From: Microbacteriaceae bacterium PS02067
GTDB taxonomy: Bacteria; Actinomycetota; Actinomycetes; Actinomycetales; Microbacteriaceae
Direction: 5' to 3'
NCBI GenBank assembly: GCA_029960085.1
Contig: JASCPG010000001.1
Coordinates: 1-64,000, forward strand
Length of the DNA: 64,000 bases
The position numbers and the translations under genes are program-made. Every line of letters begins with the position of its first letter. Within the stretch, counting starts at the first letter, position 1. This document shows, in pieces, positions 24,640 through 33,953 of this stretch. A model generated the notes under the pieces. That model ran no database searches and was not told the origin of the DNA. It worked only from the letters and a program-made list of their open reading frames with translations.

Positions 24640-26144
24640 CCGGGGACGCCCCGCGCGACCTCGACAGCCTGCGCAGTTGGCACTCCGACTGGCGGGGACT
24701 GCGGGTGGCCGTGCTGGGCCTGTCGATGACGGGCTTCTCCGTCGCCGACACCCTCGCCGAACTCGGCGCCGAGGTCCTCGTGCTGACCGAGAAGGCCGAC
24801 GAGGAGTACGCCCGTCTCGTGCCCGTGATCGGCGCGCGCCTGTGGACGGGCGCTCTCGACGCGGTGCCGCAGGAGCTCGTCGACTTCGCACCGGAGGTCG
24901 TCATCGCCTCCCCGGGCTTCCCCCCGCACCACCCCGTCATCGCGTGGACCCAGCGGTCCGGCACCCCGCTGTGGGGCGACATCGAACTGGCCTGGCGCGT
25001 GCGCGACAAGGTGCTGCGCGAGGACGGCACACCCGCCGACTGGGTGCTCATCACCGGAACGAACGGCAAGACGACGACCACCCAGCTCACCGCCGCGATG
25101 CTCGTCGCGGGGGGCCTCCGCGCCGCGCCCGTCGGAAACATCGGCGTGCCCGTGCTCGACGCCGTGCGCGACCCCGCGGGATTCGACGTGCTGGTCGTGG
25201 AGCTCTCGAGCCACCAGCTCTGGTACCTCTCGCTGGCGGATGCCGACGTCGCGCCATCGCCCCATGCGAGCGTCTGCCTGAACCTCGCCGATGACCACCT
25301 CGAATGGCACGGCTCTTTCGCCGGCTACCGCGACGCGAAGGCGGTCGTGTACCGCAGCACCCGCGTCGCCTGCGTCTACAACAAGAGCGACCTCGCCACC
25401 CGCGAGATGGTCGAGGACGCCGACGTCGTCGAAGGATGCCGCGCGATCGGCTTCGACCTCGGCGTGCCGGGGCCGAGCGATGTCGGCGTGGTCGACGGCA
25501 TCCTCGTCGATCGGGCGTTCCTCGACGACAGGCATCGCAGCGCGCTGGAGCTCGCCACCGTCGCCGACCTCGCCGCTCGTGGCCTTGCGGCACCGCACAT
25601 CGTCGCCAACATCCTCGCGGCATCCGCACTCGCCCGTTCTCTCGATGTCGAACCGGCCGCGATCCGCGACGCCCTGGCGCGGTTCCGGCTCGATCCGCAC
25701 CGGATCGAGGTCGTCGCCGTCGCGGGCGGCGTCACCTGGGTCGACGACTCGAAGGCCACGAACCCGCATGCGGCCGCCTCGTCGCTCGCCGCGTTCCCCG
25801 GCGCGGTCTGGGTCGTGGGCGGCCTTCTCAAGGGCGTCGACATCTCCGACCTCGTGGCGGCGCGCGGAGGCGGCGTGAAGGCCGCGATCGTGATCGGCGT
25901 CGAGCGGGGAGACATCACCGACGCGTTCGCACGACACGCGCCCGCCATTCCCCTGTTCGAGGTCGACGACGCTCAGACTGAAGACGTCATGGCCCGAGCC
26001 GTCGAACTGGCGGCGGGGATCGCCCGTGACGGAGACGTGGTCCTCCTCGCTCCGGCAGCGGCATCCTTCGATCAGTTCGCGTCCTACGCCGACCGCGGCA
26101 CCCGCTTCGCGAGGGCCGTGCACGACAGGTACGGCCCGCAGTAG
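24636..26144 (+). CDS. murD: UDP-N-acetylmuramoyl-L-alanine-D-glutamate ligase
   Basis: A 502-aa Mur ligase adding D-Glu. It has an N-terminal Rossmann-type domain (V-A-V-L-G-L-S-M-T-G), the ATP loop G-T-N-G-K-T-T-T-T (141-149), the central H-L-E-W-H-G-S and the C-terminal D-D-S-K-A-T-N-P-H-A. I prefer GTG 24636, which overlaps the mraY stop as GTGA like other joints in this operon; ATG 24621 would add five residues. Confidence 0.95.
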   Translation: MTGDAPRDLDSLRSWHSDWRGLRVAVLGLSMTGFSVADTLAELGAEVLVLTEKADEEYARLVPVIGARLWTGALDAVPQELVDFAPEVVIASPGFPPHHPVIAWTQRSGTPLWGDIELAWRVRDKVLREDGTPADWVLITGTNGKTTTTQLTAAMLVAGGLRAAPVGNIGVPVLDAVRDPAGFDVLVVELSSHQLWYLSLADADVAPSPHASVCLNLADDHLEWHGSFAGYRDAKAVVYRSTRVACVYNKSDLATREMVEDADVVEGCRAIGFDLGVPGPSDVGVVDGILVDRAFLDDRHRSALELATVADLAARGLAAPHIVANILAASALARSLDVEPAAIRDALARFRLDPHRIEVVAVAGGVTWVDDSKATNPHAAASSLAAFPGAVWVVGGLLKGVDISDLVAARGGGVKAAIVIGVERGDITDAFARHAPAIPLFEVDDAQTEDVMARAVELAAGIARDGDVVLLAPAAASFDQFASYADRGTRFARAVHDRYGPQ

Positions 26145-26163
26145 CCGACGGAAAGGGGAGCCG

Positions 26164-27414
26164 GTGGCGACGATCACGACGCCGGGAACCCGTCCTGCGA
26201 CTCCCGATGAGCCCGCCGGAGGCACTCCGCGCCGCGGGTTCGCCGCGCGGGTCTCGCTCGGCCGCGTGTTCACCCCGGTGCCGAGCGAGTTCCTGCTGAT
26301 CGCGTCCACGGCGCTCATCCTCACGGGCTTCGGTCTCGTGATGGTGCTGTCCGCGACGATGGCCGATTCGCTCGCGAAGGGCGAGAGCCCGTTCGAGGTC
26401 GTGCTCAAGCAGGCGGCGTTCGCGATCGTGGGCATCCCGCTGATGTTCCTGCTCAGCAGATTCCCGGTCACGTTCTGGAAGAAGATCGCGTGGCCCGCGC
26501 TCATCTTCACCGTCGGGTTCCAGCTGCTCGTCTTCGTGCCCGGGGTCGGTGTGGCCAACGACGGAAACCGCAACTGGATCCAGGTCGGCGGCTTCCAGAT
26601 GCAGCCGTCCGAGTTCCTGAAGCTGAGCCTCGCGCTGTGGCTCGGATACGTGCTCTATCGCAAGCGGACGCTCCTCGGCTCGTGGAAGCACGTGTTCATC
26701 CCGGTCGTCCCCGTCGGCGGTCTCGTGATCGGTCTCGTCGCCGTGGGCAGCCACGACCTCGGCACGGGCCTCATCCTCATGGCGATCCTCCTCGGGTGCC
26801 TCTTCTTCTCCGGGGTGAAGCTGCGCCTCTTCCTCGTGCCGCTCCTCCTCGTGGTCGGTGCGGCCGCGTTCTTCGCCGTGACGAGCCCGAACCGCATGGC
26901 GCGCATCATGAGCAGCCTCACGAACTTCGACTCGACCGCGTGCTACAACGCGACGAGCGGTGACTGCTGGCAGGCCGTGCACGGCGTCTGGGGTCTCGCG
27001 AACGGGGGCGTCTTCGGTCTCGGACTCGGCAACTCGCGCGAGAAGTACGGCTGGCTTCCGGCGCAGGCGAACGACTACATCTTCGCGATCCTCGGCGAGG
27101 AGCTGGGACTCGTCGGATGCCTCACGGTGCTCGTCCTGTTCACGCTCTTCGCGGTCGGTGCCTTCCACGTCATCCGGAAGACCCACGACCCGTTCGTCCG
27201 CATCGTCTCGGGTGGGATCACGGTGTGGATCGTCGGGCAGGCCATCGTCAACATCGGCGTCGTCCTTCGGATCCTCCCCGTCCTCGGCGTGCCGCTGCCG
27301 TTCATCTCGCAGGGTGGCACGTCGCTCCTGTCCGTGCTGATCGCGTGCGGTGTGCTGCTCTCGTTCGCCCGCACGCTGCCGGTGCGCTCAGCGCCCGCGA
27401 CCGTCGAGCGGTAA
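26164..27414 (+). CDS. ftsW: SEDS-family peptidoglycan polymerase FtsW
   Basis: A 416-aa membrane protein with about ten helices that polymerises lipid II at the septum together with FtsI. The SEDS family is recognised from V-L-S-A-T-M, G-V-G-V-A-N-D-G-N-R-N-W-I, Q-P-S-E-F-L-K and the C-terminal P-F-I-S-Q-G-G-T-S-L. The cytoplasmic N-terminus is Pro/Thr-rich. GTG start with the ribosome site aaaggggag. Its position between murD and murG in the dcw cluster marks it as FtsW rather than RodA. Confidence 0.95.
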   Translation: MATITTPGTRPATPDEPAGGTPRRGFAARVSLGRVFTPVPSEFLLIASTALILTGFGLVMVLSATMADSLAKGESPFEVVLKQAAFAIVGIPLMFLLSRFPVTFWKKIAWPALIFTVGFQLLVFVPGVGVANDGNRNWIQVGGFQMQPSEFLKLSLALWLGYVLYRKRTLLGSWKHVFIPVVPVGGLVIGLVAVGSHDLGTGLILMAILLGCLFFSGVKLRLFLVPLLLVVGAAAFFAVTSPNRMARIMSSLTNFDSTACYNATSGDCWQAVHGVWGLANGGVFGLGLGNSREKYGWLPAQANDYIFAILGEELGLVGCLTVLVLFTLFAVGAFHVIRKTHDPFVRIVSGGITVWIVGQAIVNIGVVLRILPVLGVPLPFISQGGTSLLSVLIACGVLLSFARTLPVRSAPATVER

Positions 27415-27417
27415 CCT
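27412..27417 (+). promoter_or_regulatory. possible internal leaderless promoter of murG
   Basis: TAACCT begins in the ftsW stop codon (TAA) and ends 7 nt before the murG GTG at 27425. No ribosome site fits the gap. Confidence 0.45.
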
Positions 27418-27424
27418 CTATCCG

Positions 27425-28513
27425 GTGACGATCCACCCCACCTACCTCCTGGCCGGAGGGGGAACCGCCGGCCACGTCAACCCGCTCCTCGCCGTCGCGG
27501 ACGGACTGCGGGCGCGTGACCACGAGGCATCCGTGCTCGTGCTGGGCACGAAAGAGGGTCTCGAGGCCCGACTCGTTCCGGAGCGCGGCTACGAACTGCT
27601 CGTCGTCGACAAGGTCCCCTTCCCCCGCCGCCCGAACGGCGCGGCCGTGCGATTCCCGGTCGCGTGGCAGCGCGCCGTCGCCCAGGTGCGCACGCACATC
27701 CGCGAGCGCGGAGTGGACGTCGTCGTGGGCTTCGGTGGCTACGCCTCGGCCCCCGCGTACATCGCGGCGCGGCGCGAGGGCATCCCGTACGTCGTGCACG
27801 AGGCGAACGCCAAGCCGGGTCTTGCGAACATCCTGGGTGCCCGACGGGCCTCGGCGGTCGGCACGACCTTCGCGGGGACGCCGCTGCGCCGCTCGGAGGT
27901 GGTGGGCATGCCGCTGCGCCCCGAACTGCTCTCGCTGGACCGGGGAGCCACACGTGCTGAGGCGGCCGCGTACTTCGGGCTCGACACCGAACGGCCCGTC
28001 CTGCTCGTCTTCGGCGGCTCCCTCGGGGCGCGCCGACTCAATGAGGCGTTCGGACAGGCATGGCCCGAGGTGACCGCTGCAGGGTGGCAGCTGCTGCATG
28101 CCGTCGGAGAGCGCGCCGAGCTCGTCGACCCCGGTGCCGACGGCTATCGCGTCGTGCCGTATCTCGATCGGATGGATCTCGCCCTGGCCCTCGCCGATCT
28201 CGTGGTCTCGCGCGCGGGGGCGGCCACCGTCAGCGAACTCACGGCGCTCGGCATCCCTGCGGTGTACGTGCCGTATGCCGTCGGCAACGGGGAGCAGGCT
28301 CTCAACGCCGCCTCGGTCGTCGCGGTGGGCGCCGCGCGCCTCATCCCCGATGCCGAGTTCACCGCGGAACGCGTGCGGACCGAGATCGTGCCTCTGCTGA
28401 CGGATGCCGAGGCGCTCTCGGTGCTCCGCGATGCGGCCGGCGAAGCCTCCGTCGGTGCCCGCAGCGGCACCGAAGGTGTCATCGCCCAGATCGACCGCGC
28501 GCTCCGACGCTGA
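27425..28513 (+). CDS. murG: UDP-N-acetylglucosamine-lipid I N-acetylglucosaminyltransferase
   Basis: A 362-aa peripheral membrane GT-B glycosyltransferase that turns lipid I into lipid II. It has the N-terminal glycine motif A-G-G-G-T-A-G-H-V-N-P (8-18), the second G-F-G-G-Y-A-S-A-P, the mid motif V-F-G-G-S-L-G-A-R and the donor site S-R-A-G-A-A-T-V-S-E-L. GTG start 10 nt after ftsW. murC follows after 82 nt, with its own promoter. Confidence 0.96.
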   Translation: MTIHPTYLLAGGGTAGHVNPLLAVADGLRARDHEASVLVLGTKEGLEARLVPERGYELLVVDKVPFPRRPNGAAVRFPVAWQRAVAQVRTHIRERGVDVVVGFGGYASAPAYIAARREGIPYVVHEANAKPGLANILGARRASAVGTTFAGTPLRRSEVVGMPLRPELLSLDRGATRAEAAAYFGLDTERPVLLVFGGSLGARRLNEAFGQAWPEVTAAGWQLLHAVGERAELVDPGADGYRVVPYLDRMDLALALADLVVSRAGAATVSELTALGIPAVYVPYAVGNGEQALNAASVVAVGAARLIPDAEFTAERVRTEIVPLLTDAEALSVLRDAAGEASVGARSGTEGVIAQIDRALRR

Positions 28514-28580
28514 GGCGCACGTCCCGTCGCCGACGCTGGATGGTCCGCGCGCCGTGGGGCTCCCGTCCAGGGCGCCGACC

Positions 28581-28586
28581 TAGACT
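28581..28586 (+). promoter_or_regulatory. candidate promoter -10 of murC
   Basis: TAGACT ends 9 nt before the murC ATG at 28596. It lies in one of the few real gaps inside the dcw cluster (28514-28595) and probably starts a murC-ftsQ transcript. Confidence 0.5.
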
Positions 28587-28595
28587 TGACGGGCC

Positions 28596-30008
28596 ATGAT
28601 TCGACCCGATCTCAGCCTTCCCCTGCCCGACGACATCACCGCCGCGCACTTCATCGGCATCGGAGGGTCGGGCATGTCCGGACTCGCCGGGATGTTCCTC
28701 GACCGCGGCATCCGCGTCTCGGGGTCGGACCGCTCCGACAGCGCAGCGCTCCAGGCGCTCGCGGCCCGGGGCGCCGACGTCCACGTCGGTCACGACGCTG
28801 CGAACCTGCCCGCCGACGCGGACACCGTCATCCACACCGGCGCGATCTGGCCGGAGAATCCCGAGTTCCTCCTCGCGAAGGAGCGCGGCCTCCACGTCAT
28901 CCACCGCTCGCAGGCGCTCCACTGGCTCATCGGCGGGCGCCGTCTCGTGAGCGTCGCGGGCGCCCACGGCAAGACGACGTCGACCGGCATGATCGTCACC
29001 GCGCTGCGCGCCCTGGCCGAGAACCCGACGTTCGTCAACGGCGGAGTGATCGCCGACCTCGGTGTCTCGAGCGGCACGGGGTCGGACGAGCTCTTCGTCA
29101 TCGAGGCGGACGAGTCCGACGGCACGTTCCTGCTGTACGACACGGCGATCGCGCTCATCACGAACGTCGACCCCGATCACCTCGATCACTGGGGGACACG
29201 GGATGCCTTCTACGACGCCTTCGTCCGCTTCGGCGACGAGGCGCGCGAGGCCGTCGTGATCAGCTCCGACGACCCCGGCGCCCGGCGCGTCTCGGAGTCG
29301 CTGCGCCACCCCCGCATCGTCACGTTCGGCGAGGATGCGGCCGCCGACGTGCGCGTCACGGACATCGTCACGGACGGCCCCGTCTCGTTCGCGCTCACCT
29401 ACGCGGGGGAGACCCGCACTGCCCACCTCGCCGTCCCCGGCGCCCACAACGCGATCAACGCGGCCGGCGCCGTCGCGGTGCTCACGACGCTCGGCCACGG
29501 CTTCGAAGAATCCCTCCGCGCCGTCGAGGCATTCGGCGGCACGGTGCGCCGGTTCGAGCTGCACGGCGTCGAGCGGGGCGTCAGCGTGTACGACGACTAC
29601 GCGCACCACCCGACCGAGGTCGCCGCCGCCCTCGCCGCCGCACGCACGGTCGTGGGGGACGGGCGACTCATCGCCATCCAGCAGCCGCACACGTACTCGC
29701 GTACGCAGGCGATGTACCGCGAGTTCGCCGAGGTGCTCGAGCAGTTCGCCGACCACACCGTGATGCTCGACGTCTACGGCGCCCGCGAGGACCCGGTGCC
29801 GGGCGTCACGGGAGCACTCGTCAGCGGCGCCTTCGCCGACCCGTCGCACGTGCACTTCGTGGCGGACTGGCAGGAGGCGGCCGACTACACGGCATCCGTC
29901 GCCCGCGCGGGCGACTACGTCATCACGCTCGGCTGCGGCGACGTCTACCGCATCATCCCGCAGGTGCTGCGCGCGCTGTCGGGCACGGCGCCCGGAGACG
30001 GGGCCTAG
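28596..30008 (+). CDS. murC: UDP-N-acetylmuramate-L-alanine ligase
   Basis: A 470-aa Mur ligase adding L-Ala to UDP-MurNAc. It has the N-terminal [11 protein letters not shown] (about 18-28), the ATP loop A-H-G-K-T-T-S (123-129), E-A-D-E-S-D and the C-terminal D-D-Y-A-H-H-P-T-E. It ends 3 nt before ftsQ. Confidence 0.96.
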   Translation: MIRPDLSLPLPDDITAAHFIGIGGSGMSGLAGMFLDRGIRVSGSDRSDSAALQALAARGADVHVGHDAANLPADADTVIHTGAIWPENPEFLLAKERGLHVIHRSQALHWLIGGRRLVSVAGAHGKTTSTGMIVTALRALAENPTFVNGGVIADLGVSSGTGSDELFVIEADESDGTFLLYDTAIALITNVDPDHLDHWGTRDAFYDAFVRFGDEAREAVVISSDDPGARRVSESLRHPRIVTFGEDAAADVRVTDIVTDGPVSFALTYAGETRTAHLAVPGAHNAINAAGAVAVLTTLGHGFEESLRAVEAFGGTVRRFELHGVERGVSVYDDYAHHPTEVAAALAAARTVVGDGRLIAIQQPHTYSRTQAMYREFAEVLEQFADHTVMLDVYGAREDPVPGVTGALVSGAFADPSHVHFVADWQEAADYTASVARAGDYVITLGCGDVYRIIPQVLRALSGTAPGDGA

Positions 30009-30011
30009 CCG

Positions 30012-31016
30012 ATGCGGCGTCCGTCTCCGCTGCCGACCGCGACCGGTGCGACCGGTGCGCGGGACGCCGCCGATGCGGCGTCGGCGGAGGTCGACGCCGA
30101 GGCCGTCGCGCCGCCGGTCAGCTATCCGAACCCCCTCGCGCGGACGTCCGCTCCCGCCGACGCCTCGCGCCTCACGGAAGACAGGGCAGCGCCGGATGCC
30201 TCCGTGGCGGCACAGGACGCCCCCGAAGTCCAACCCGCCGACGAGCCGGACGGCGTCGGTGTGCGGGACGTCTGGGCGGCGGCCCGTGCGCGGCGGAAGG
30301 CCCTGCGTGCGGAGGTGCGCCGATTCACGGTGCGCCAGCGGCGTCGGCGCATAGTCTGGCTGACCGTCATCGGTGCGCTCGTGCTCCTCGTCCTGGGATC
30401 GATCGGTGCGGCCTACAGCCCCCTCTTCGCGGTCGAGAAGATCAGCGTCGTCGGGACGAGTTCGCTGAACCCGGCCGATGTCGAGACGGCACTCGCGGGT
30501 CAGCTCGGAACCCCCCTCCCACGCGTCGATCCGTCCGCCGTGAAGGCCGCCCTCGTCGCGTTCCCGCTGGTCGAGTCGTACACGCTCGAGGCGCGTCCGC
30601 CGCACGAGCTCGTCGTCCGCATCGTCGAGCGCACACCGATCGGCTCGGTGGAATCGCCCGCGGGCTACACGCTCGTGGATGCCGCGGGCGTCGCCCTCTC
30701 GACGACGCCCACGGCGCCCGCGGGGCATCCCGTCATCACCGCGACCGGCGGGATCGGCTCGCCCGCGTTCGACGCGATCGGCACGGTGTTCCGCTCGCTC
30801 CCCGACGACATCCGCGCACAGGTCACGGCGATGTCGGCGACCACCGCGAACGACGTCACGCTGACCCTCGGGGGGACGGGCACCTCGGTCGTCTGGGGCA
30901 ACGCCGACCAGTCGGCGAAGAAGGCCGAAGTGCTCGCCTCGGCGATGGCCGCGCGGCCTCCCGAGCACGTCTACACGTATGACGTGTCGTCGCCCGGCGC
31001 GGTCGTCATCCGCTGA
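30012..31016 (+). CDS. ftsQ: cell division protein FtsQ
   Basis: A 334-aa bitopic protein. A long cytoplasmic Ala/Pro/Asp-rich region (1-95) and a basic stretch (R-Q-R-R-R-R) precede one transmembrane helix (about 116-136). The extracytoplasmic POTRA domain (V-E-K-I-S-V-V-G-T-S-S-L-N) and an FtsQ/DivIB-type domain follow. FtsQ links FtsL and FtsB to the early divisome. Length is normal for Actinobacteria. Confidence 0.9.
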   Translation: MRRPSPLPTATGATGARDAADAASAEVDAEAVAPPVSYPNPLARTSAPADASRLTEDRAAPDASVAAQDAPEVQPADEPDGVGVRDVWAAARARRKALRAEVRRFTVRQRRRRIVWLTVIGALVLLVLGSIGAAYSPLFAVEKISVVGTSSLNPADVETALAGQLGTPLPRVDPSAVKAALVAFPLVESYTLEARPPHELVVRIVERTPIGSVESPAGYTLVDAAGVALSTTPTAPAGHPVITATGGIGSPAFDAIGTVFRSLPDDIRAQVTAMSATTANDVTLTLGGTGTSVVWGNADQSAKKAEVLASAMAARPPEHVYTYDVSSPGAVVIR

Positions 31017-31077
31017 TTGCGCGACACGCCCGCCGTGGTCCCGACCCGTGCCGAGGTGGCACGTACTTTCAATCCAG

Positions 31078-31132
31078 GAAATGCATACTCGGCATTTCTT
31101 TAAACCTCAACTTGAGGTTCAAGGTTTAGACA
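31078..31132 (+). promoter_or_regulatory. ftsZ promoter region with palindromic operators
   Basis: This stretch is strikingly A+T-rich for the window. It has an imperfect hairpin GAAATGC / GCATTTC (31078-31084, 31092-31098). A perfect 8-bp palindrome AACCTCAA-C-TTGAGGTT (31103-31119) lies inside a wider pair TAAACCT / AGGTTTA (31101-31107, 31122-31128). TAGACA at 31127-31132 may be the -10. Dyads ahead of a -10 are typical of MerR-family targets, and FtsR of C. glutamicum controls ftsZ. That FtsR binds here is inference. Confidence 0.65.
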
Positions 31133-31163
31133 GTTTCGGGTTCGGGACAAGATGGAGGCCGGC

Positions 31164-32318
31164 ATGAGCCAGAACCAGAACTACCTCGCGGTGATCAAGG
31201 TCGTGGGTGTGGGCGGCGGCGGCGTGAACGCCGTCAATCGGATGATCGAGCTCGGGCTGCGGGGCGTCGAGTTCATCGCCGTCAACACCGACGCGCAGGC
31301 GCTCCTCATGAGCGACGCCGACGTGAAGCTCGACGTGGGCCGCGAGCTCACGCGCGGACTTGGTGCAGGCGCCGATCCCGAGGTCGGACGCCGTGCCGCG
31401 GAGGACCACGCCGAGGAGATCGAAGAGGCGCTCGCGGGTGCCGACATGGTCTTCGTGACGGCCGGTGAGGGCGGCGGCACGGGCACCGGTGGTGCACCCG
31501 TCGTCGCACGGATCGCGAAGTCGATCGGCGCCCTCACGATCGGTGTCGTCACGCGTCCCTTCTCGTTCGAGGGTCGCCGGCGTCAGAGCCAGGCCGAGGC
31601 GGGTGTCAACAAGCTCAAGGAAGAGGTCGACACGCTCATCGTGGTGCCGAACGACCGGCTTCTCGAGATCAGCGACCGCGGCATCTCGATGATCGAGGCC
31701 TTCGCGACAGCCGACCAGGTGCTCCTCGCCGGTGTGCAGGGCATCACCGACCTCATCACGACCCCGGGCCTCATCAACCTCGACTTCGCCGACGTCAAGT
31801 CGGTCATGCAGGGGGCGGGTTCCGCGCTCATGGGCATCGGTTCCGCACGCGGGGCGGACCGCGCGATCAAGGCGGCCGAGCTCGCCGTCGAATCGCCGCT
31901 GCTCGAGGCATCCATCGAAGGCGCGCACGGCGTGCTGCTGTCGATCCAGGGCGGCTCGAACCTCGGCATCTTCGAGATCAACGACGCTGCGCAGCTCGTC
32001 AAGGAGGCCGCGCACCCCGAGGCCAACATCATCTTCGGAACGGTGATCGACGACACGCTCGGCGACGAGGTGCGCGTCACGGTCATCGCCGCCGGATTCG
32101 ACGGAGGTGAGCCGCAGGCGCGGATCGAGCCCATGACGGCTCAGCGTCCGGTCGCCACTCCGGTCGTGCCCTCGGTACCCGCCGACGAGGCCGCGCGCGA
32201 GGCCCGCGAAGCGGCGGATGCCGATGAGCGGGAGACCGTCTCGGTGGTGTCGGTCACCGAGTCCTACGACTCGGTGTACGGCGCCGACGATCTGGACATC
32301 CCCGACTTCCTGAAGTGA
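31164..32318 (+). CDS. ftsZ: cell division GTPase FtsZ
   Basis: A 384-aa tubulin homologue that forms the Z-ring. The GTP signature G-G-G-T-G-T-G-G is at 103-110, with G-V-G-G-G-G near 15-20 and the T7-loop N-L-D-F-A-D. After a ~50-residue acidic linker, the conserved C-terminal peptide [10 protein letters not shown] is intact (binding site for SepF and FtsW in Actinobacteria). I chose ATG 31164 because GGAGG stands 5 nt upstream and the protein then begins in the usual way; the ATG at 31152 would overlap that site. Confidence 0.98.
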   Translation: MSQNQNYLAVIKVVGVGGGGVNAVNRMIELGLRGVEFIAVNTDAQALLMSDADVKLDVGRELTRGLGAGADPEVGRRAAEDHAEEIEEALAGADMVFVTAGEGGGTGTGGAPVVARIAKSIGALTIGVVTRPFSFEGRRRQSQAEAGVNKLKEEVDTLIVVPNDRLLEISDRGISMIEAFATADQVLLAGVQGITDLITTPGLINLDFADVKSVMQGAGSALMGIGSARGADRAIKAAELAVESPLLEASIEGAHGVLLSIQGGSNLGIFEINDAAQLVKEAAHPEANIIFGTVIDDTLGDEVRVTVIAAGFDGGEPQARIEPMTAQRPVATPVVPSVPADEAAREAREAADADERETVSVVSVTESYDSVYGADDLDIPDFLK

Positions 32319-33037
32319 GCGGCGCCGCGACAGGCTCGGACGCGAGCATCGCGCCGGGCCTGGCGGCGCGGCTCGCGCAGCTCGACGCGCGGGTGGCGGA
32401 TGCGGCGCGCGCCGCCGGGCGCGATCCGGCGGAGCTGACGCGGATCGTCGTGACGAAGTTCCACCCTGCCGAACTCGTCGCGCAGCTGCACGCCCTGGGC
32501 GTAAGGGACGTGGGGGAGAACCGTCAGCAGGAGCTCACGGCCAAGCGCGCCGAGCTGCCGGACCTCTGCCCGCTCGCCTGGCACTTCATCGGCCAGGTGC
32601 AGACCAAGAAGGCACGTGCGGTGCGCCTGGCATCCGACGTCGTGCATTCGGTCGATCGTGATCGGCTCGCGGATGCCCTGCACGCGGCCGACCCCGAGGG
32701 CGTCCCGCTCGAGGTGCTCCTGCAGGTGAACCTCACCGACGACCCCGGGCGCGGCGGTGCCGCACCGGCAGAGATCGAACGCCTCGCCGAGCACGTCGCC
32801 GATGCCTGCCCGTCACTGCGCGTGCGCGGGGTGATGGCGGTCGCTCCGCTCAACGGTGCGCCGGCAGGGGCCTTCGCGCGATTGAACGACGCATCGCGAG
32901 CCGTCCGTTCCGTCGTGCCCGACGCGACGTGGATCTCCGCGGGCATGTCGAGCGACTTCGCCGAAGCCATCGCCGCGGGTGCGACACACCTGCGGATCGG
33001 TACGGCAATCACGGGCCCGCGGCCCGAGCGCGGATAA
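32315..33037 (+). CDS. YggS/PLPBP-family pyridoxal phosphate-binding protein
   Basis: A 240-aa single-domain TIM-barrel protein. The PLP lysine is in V-T-K-F-H-P (about 46), followed by G-E-N-R-Q-Q-E and [11 protein letters not shown]. The family keeps vitamin B6 levels in balance rather than catalysing a known reaction. The GTG start overlaps the ftsZ stop (GTGA), so the two are coupled. In mycobacteria a YfiH/PgeF-type gene lies between ftsZ and yggS; here it is absent. Confidence 0.92.
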   Translation: MSGAATGSDASIAPGLAARLAQLDARVADAARAAGRDPAELTRIVVTKFHPAELVAQLHALGVRDVGENRQQELTAKRAELPDLCPLAWHFIGQVQTKKARAVRLASDVVHSVDRDRLADALHAADPEGVPLEVLLQVNLTDDPGRGGAAPAEIERLAEHVADACPSLRVRGVMAVAPLNGAPAGAFARLNDASRAVRSVVPDATWISAGMSSDFAEAIAAGATHLRIGTAITGPRPERG

Positions 33038-33069
33038 CCTTCACAACAGACGAGCAAACGGAGGATGCG

Positions 33070-33537
33070 ATGTCGAACCCCCTCAAGAAGACCATGGTGT
33101 ACTTGGGCCTCGCCGACGAGGAAGAGGTCTACGACGAGCCGGTCGCGGAGGCGCCCGCGCGTCGTGAGCGCAGCACCGAGCGCAGTGTGGAGAAGGCGGC
33201 GCCCGTGACGCCCCTGCACCGCCCTGCCGTCGTGCGTCAGCCCACCGCCGGCGCCGTCAGCGAGATCCTGACGGTCCACCCCAAGCAGTACCGCGACGCG
33301 CAGCTGATCGCCGAGAACTTCCGTGACGGCATTCCCGTCATCATCAACCTCTCGCAGATGAGCGATGCCGACGCGCGTCGTCTCGTGGACTTCGCGAGTG
33401 GCCTGTCTCTGGGCCTGTACGGACGCATCGAGCGGGTCACGAGCAAGGTCTTCCTGCTCTCGCCCGAGAATGTCGCGATCTCGGGCGACGGCACGCTGGC
33501 GCCGGCCGATCCCGAGGCGGCGCCCTTCACGCAGTAG
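33070..33537 (+). CDS. sepF: cell division protein SepF
   Basis: A 155-aa membrane anchor and bundler of FtsZ. It has an N-terminal amphipathic helix ([14 protein letters not shown]), an acidic and basic linker (20-60) and the SepF core (about 66-145: [24 protein letters not shown]). In Actinobacteria SepF is the main Z-ring anchor, since FtsA is absent. A strong GGAGG site precedes the ATG. Confidence 0.95.
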   Translation: MSNPLKKTMVYLGLADEEEVYDEPVAEAPARRERSTERSVEKAAPVTPLHRPAVVRQPTAGAVSEILTVHPKQYRDAQLIAENFRDGIPVIINLSQMSDADARRLVDFASGLSLGLYGRIERVTSKVFLLSPENVAISGDGTLAPADPEAAPFTQ

Positions 33538-33539
33538 TC

Positions 33540-33842
33540 GTGGAGATCGTGCGGCTGACGGCGAGTATCGTCAGCTTCCTGCTCGCCATCTACTCTCTGA
33601 TCCTCCTCGCGCGCCTCGTGCTGGAGTTCATCCCGATGTTCAATCGGGAGTGGCGCCCGCGCGGGTTCGCACTCGTGCTCGCCGAGCTGGTCTTCACGGT
33701 GACCGATCCGCCCATCCGGCTGTTCCGACGCCTCATCCCGCCGCTGCGCATCGGACCGGTGGCCCTCGACGTCGGCCTGACGCTGACGTTCCTCATCGTC
33801 CTCGTCCTCTCGTCGATCGCCAACGCGATTGCTCGTTCGTAA
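33540..33842 (+). CDS. YggT-family membrane protein
   Basis: A 100-aa protein with two hydrophobic helices (about 7-28 and 72-96) and the family's segment R-L-V-L-E-F-I-P-M. YggT proteins sit next to sepF and divIVA in many Gram-positive genomes; the role is not established but is linked to envelope growth. GTG start 2 nt after the sepF stop. Confidence 0.85.
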   Translation: MEIVRLTASIVSFLLAIYSLILLARLVLEFIPMFNREWRPRGFALVLAELVFTVTDPPIRLFRRLIPPLRIGPVALDVGLTLTFLIVLVLSSIANAIARS

Positions 33843-33851
33843 CACCCTTCT

Positions 33852-33879
33852 CGCACGTCACAGGCGTGCGGACTATGCT
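33852..33879 (+). promoter_or_regulatory. divIVA promoter region with small dyad
   Basis: CGCACG (33852-33857) and CGTGCG (33865-33870) form a 6-bp dyad, followed by TATGCT (33874-33879), a good -10. The divIVA ATG is 75 nt further on. The leader holds a strong ribosome site (aaagaggtaa) but no obvious riboswitch. Confidence 0.45.
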
Positions 33880-33953
33880 GTTTCAGACCGATCCGCTTCG
33901 CGGCGGATCGCCCCTGATCGGCCCGCGTCGACAGCCCCGAAAGAGGTAACACC

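Noticed and set aside
31152-31163. ftsZ start at ATG 31152
   Set aside because: The sequence atggaggccggc contains the ribosome site for ATG 31164, where the usual FtsZ N-terminus begins.
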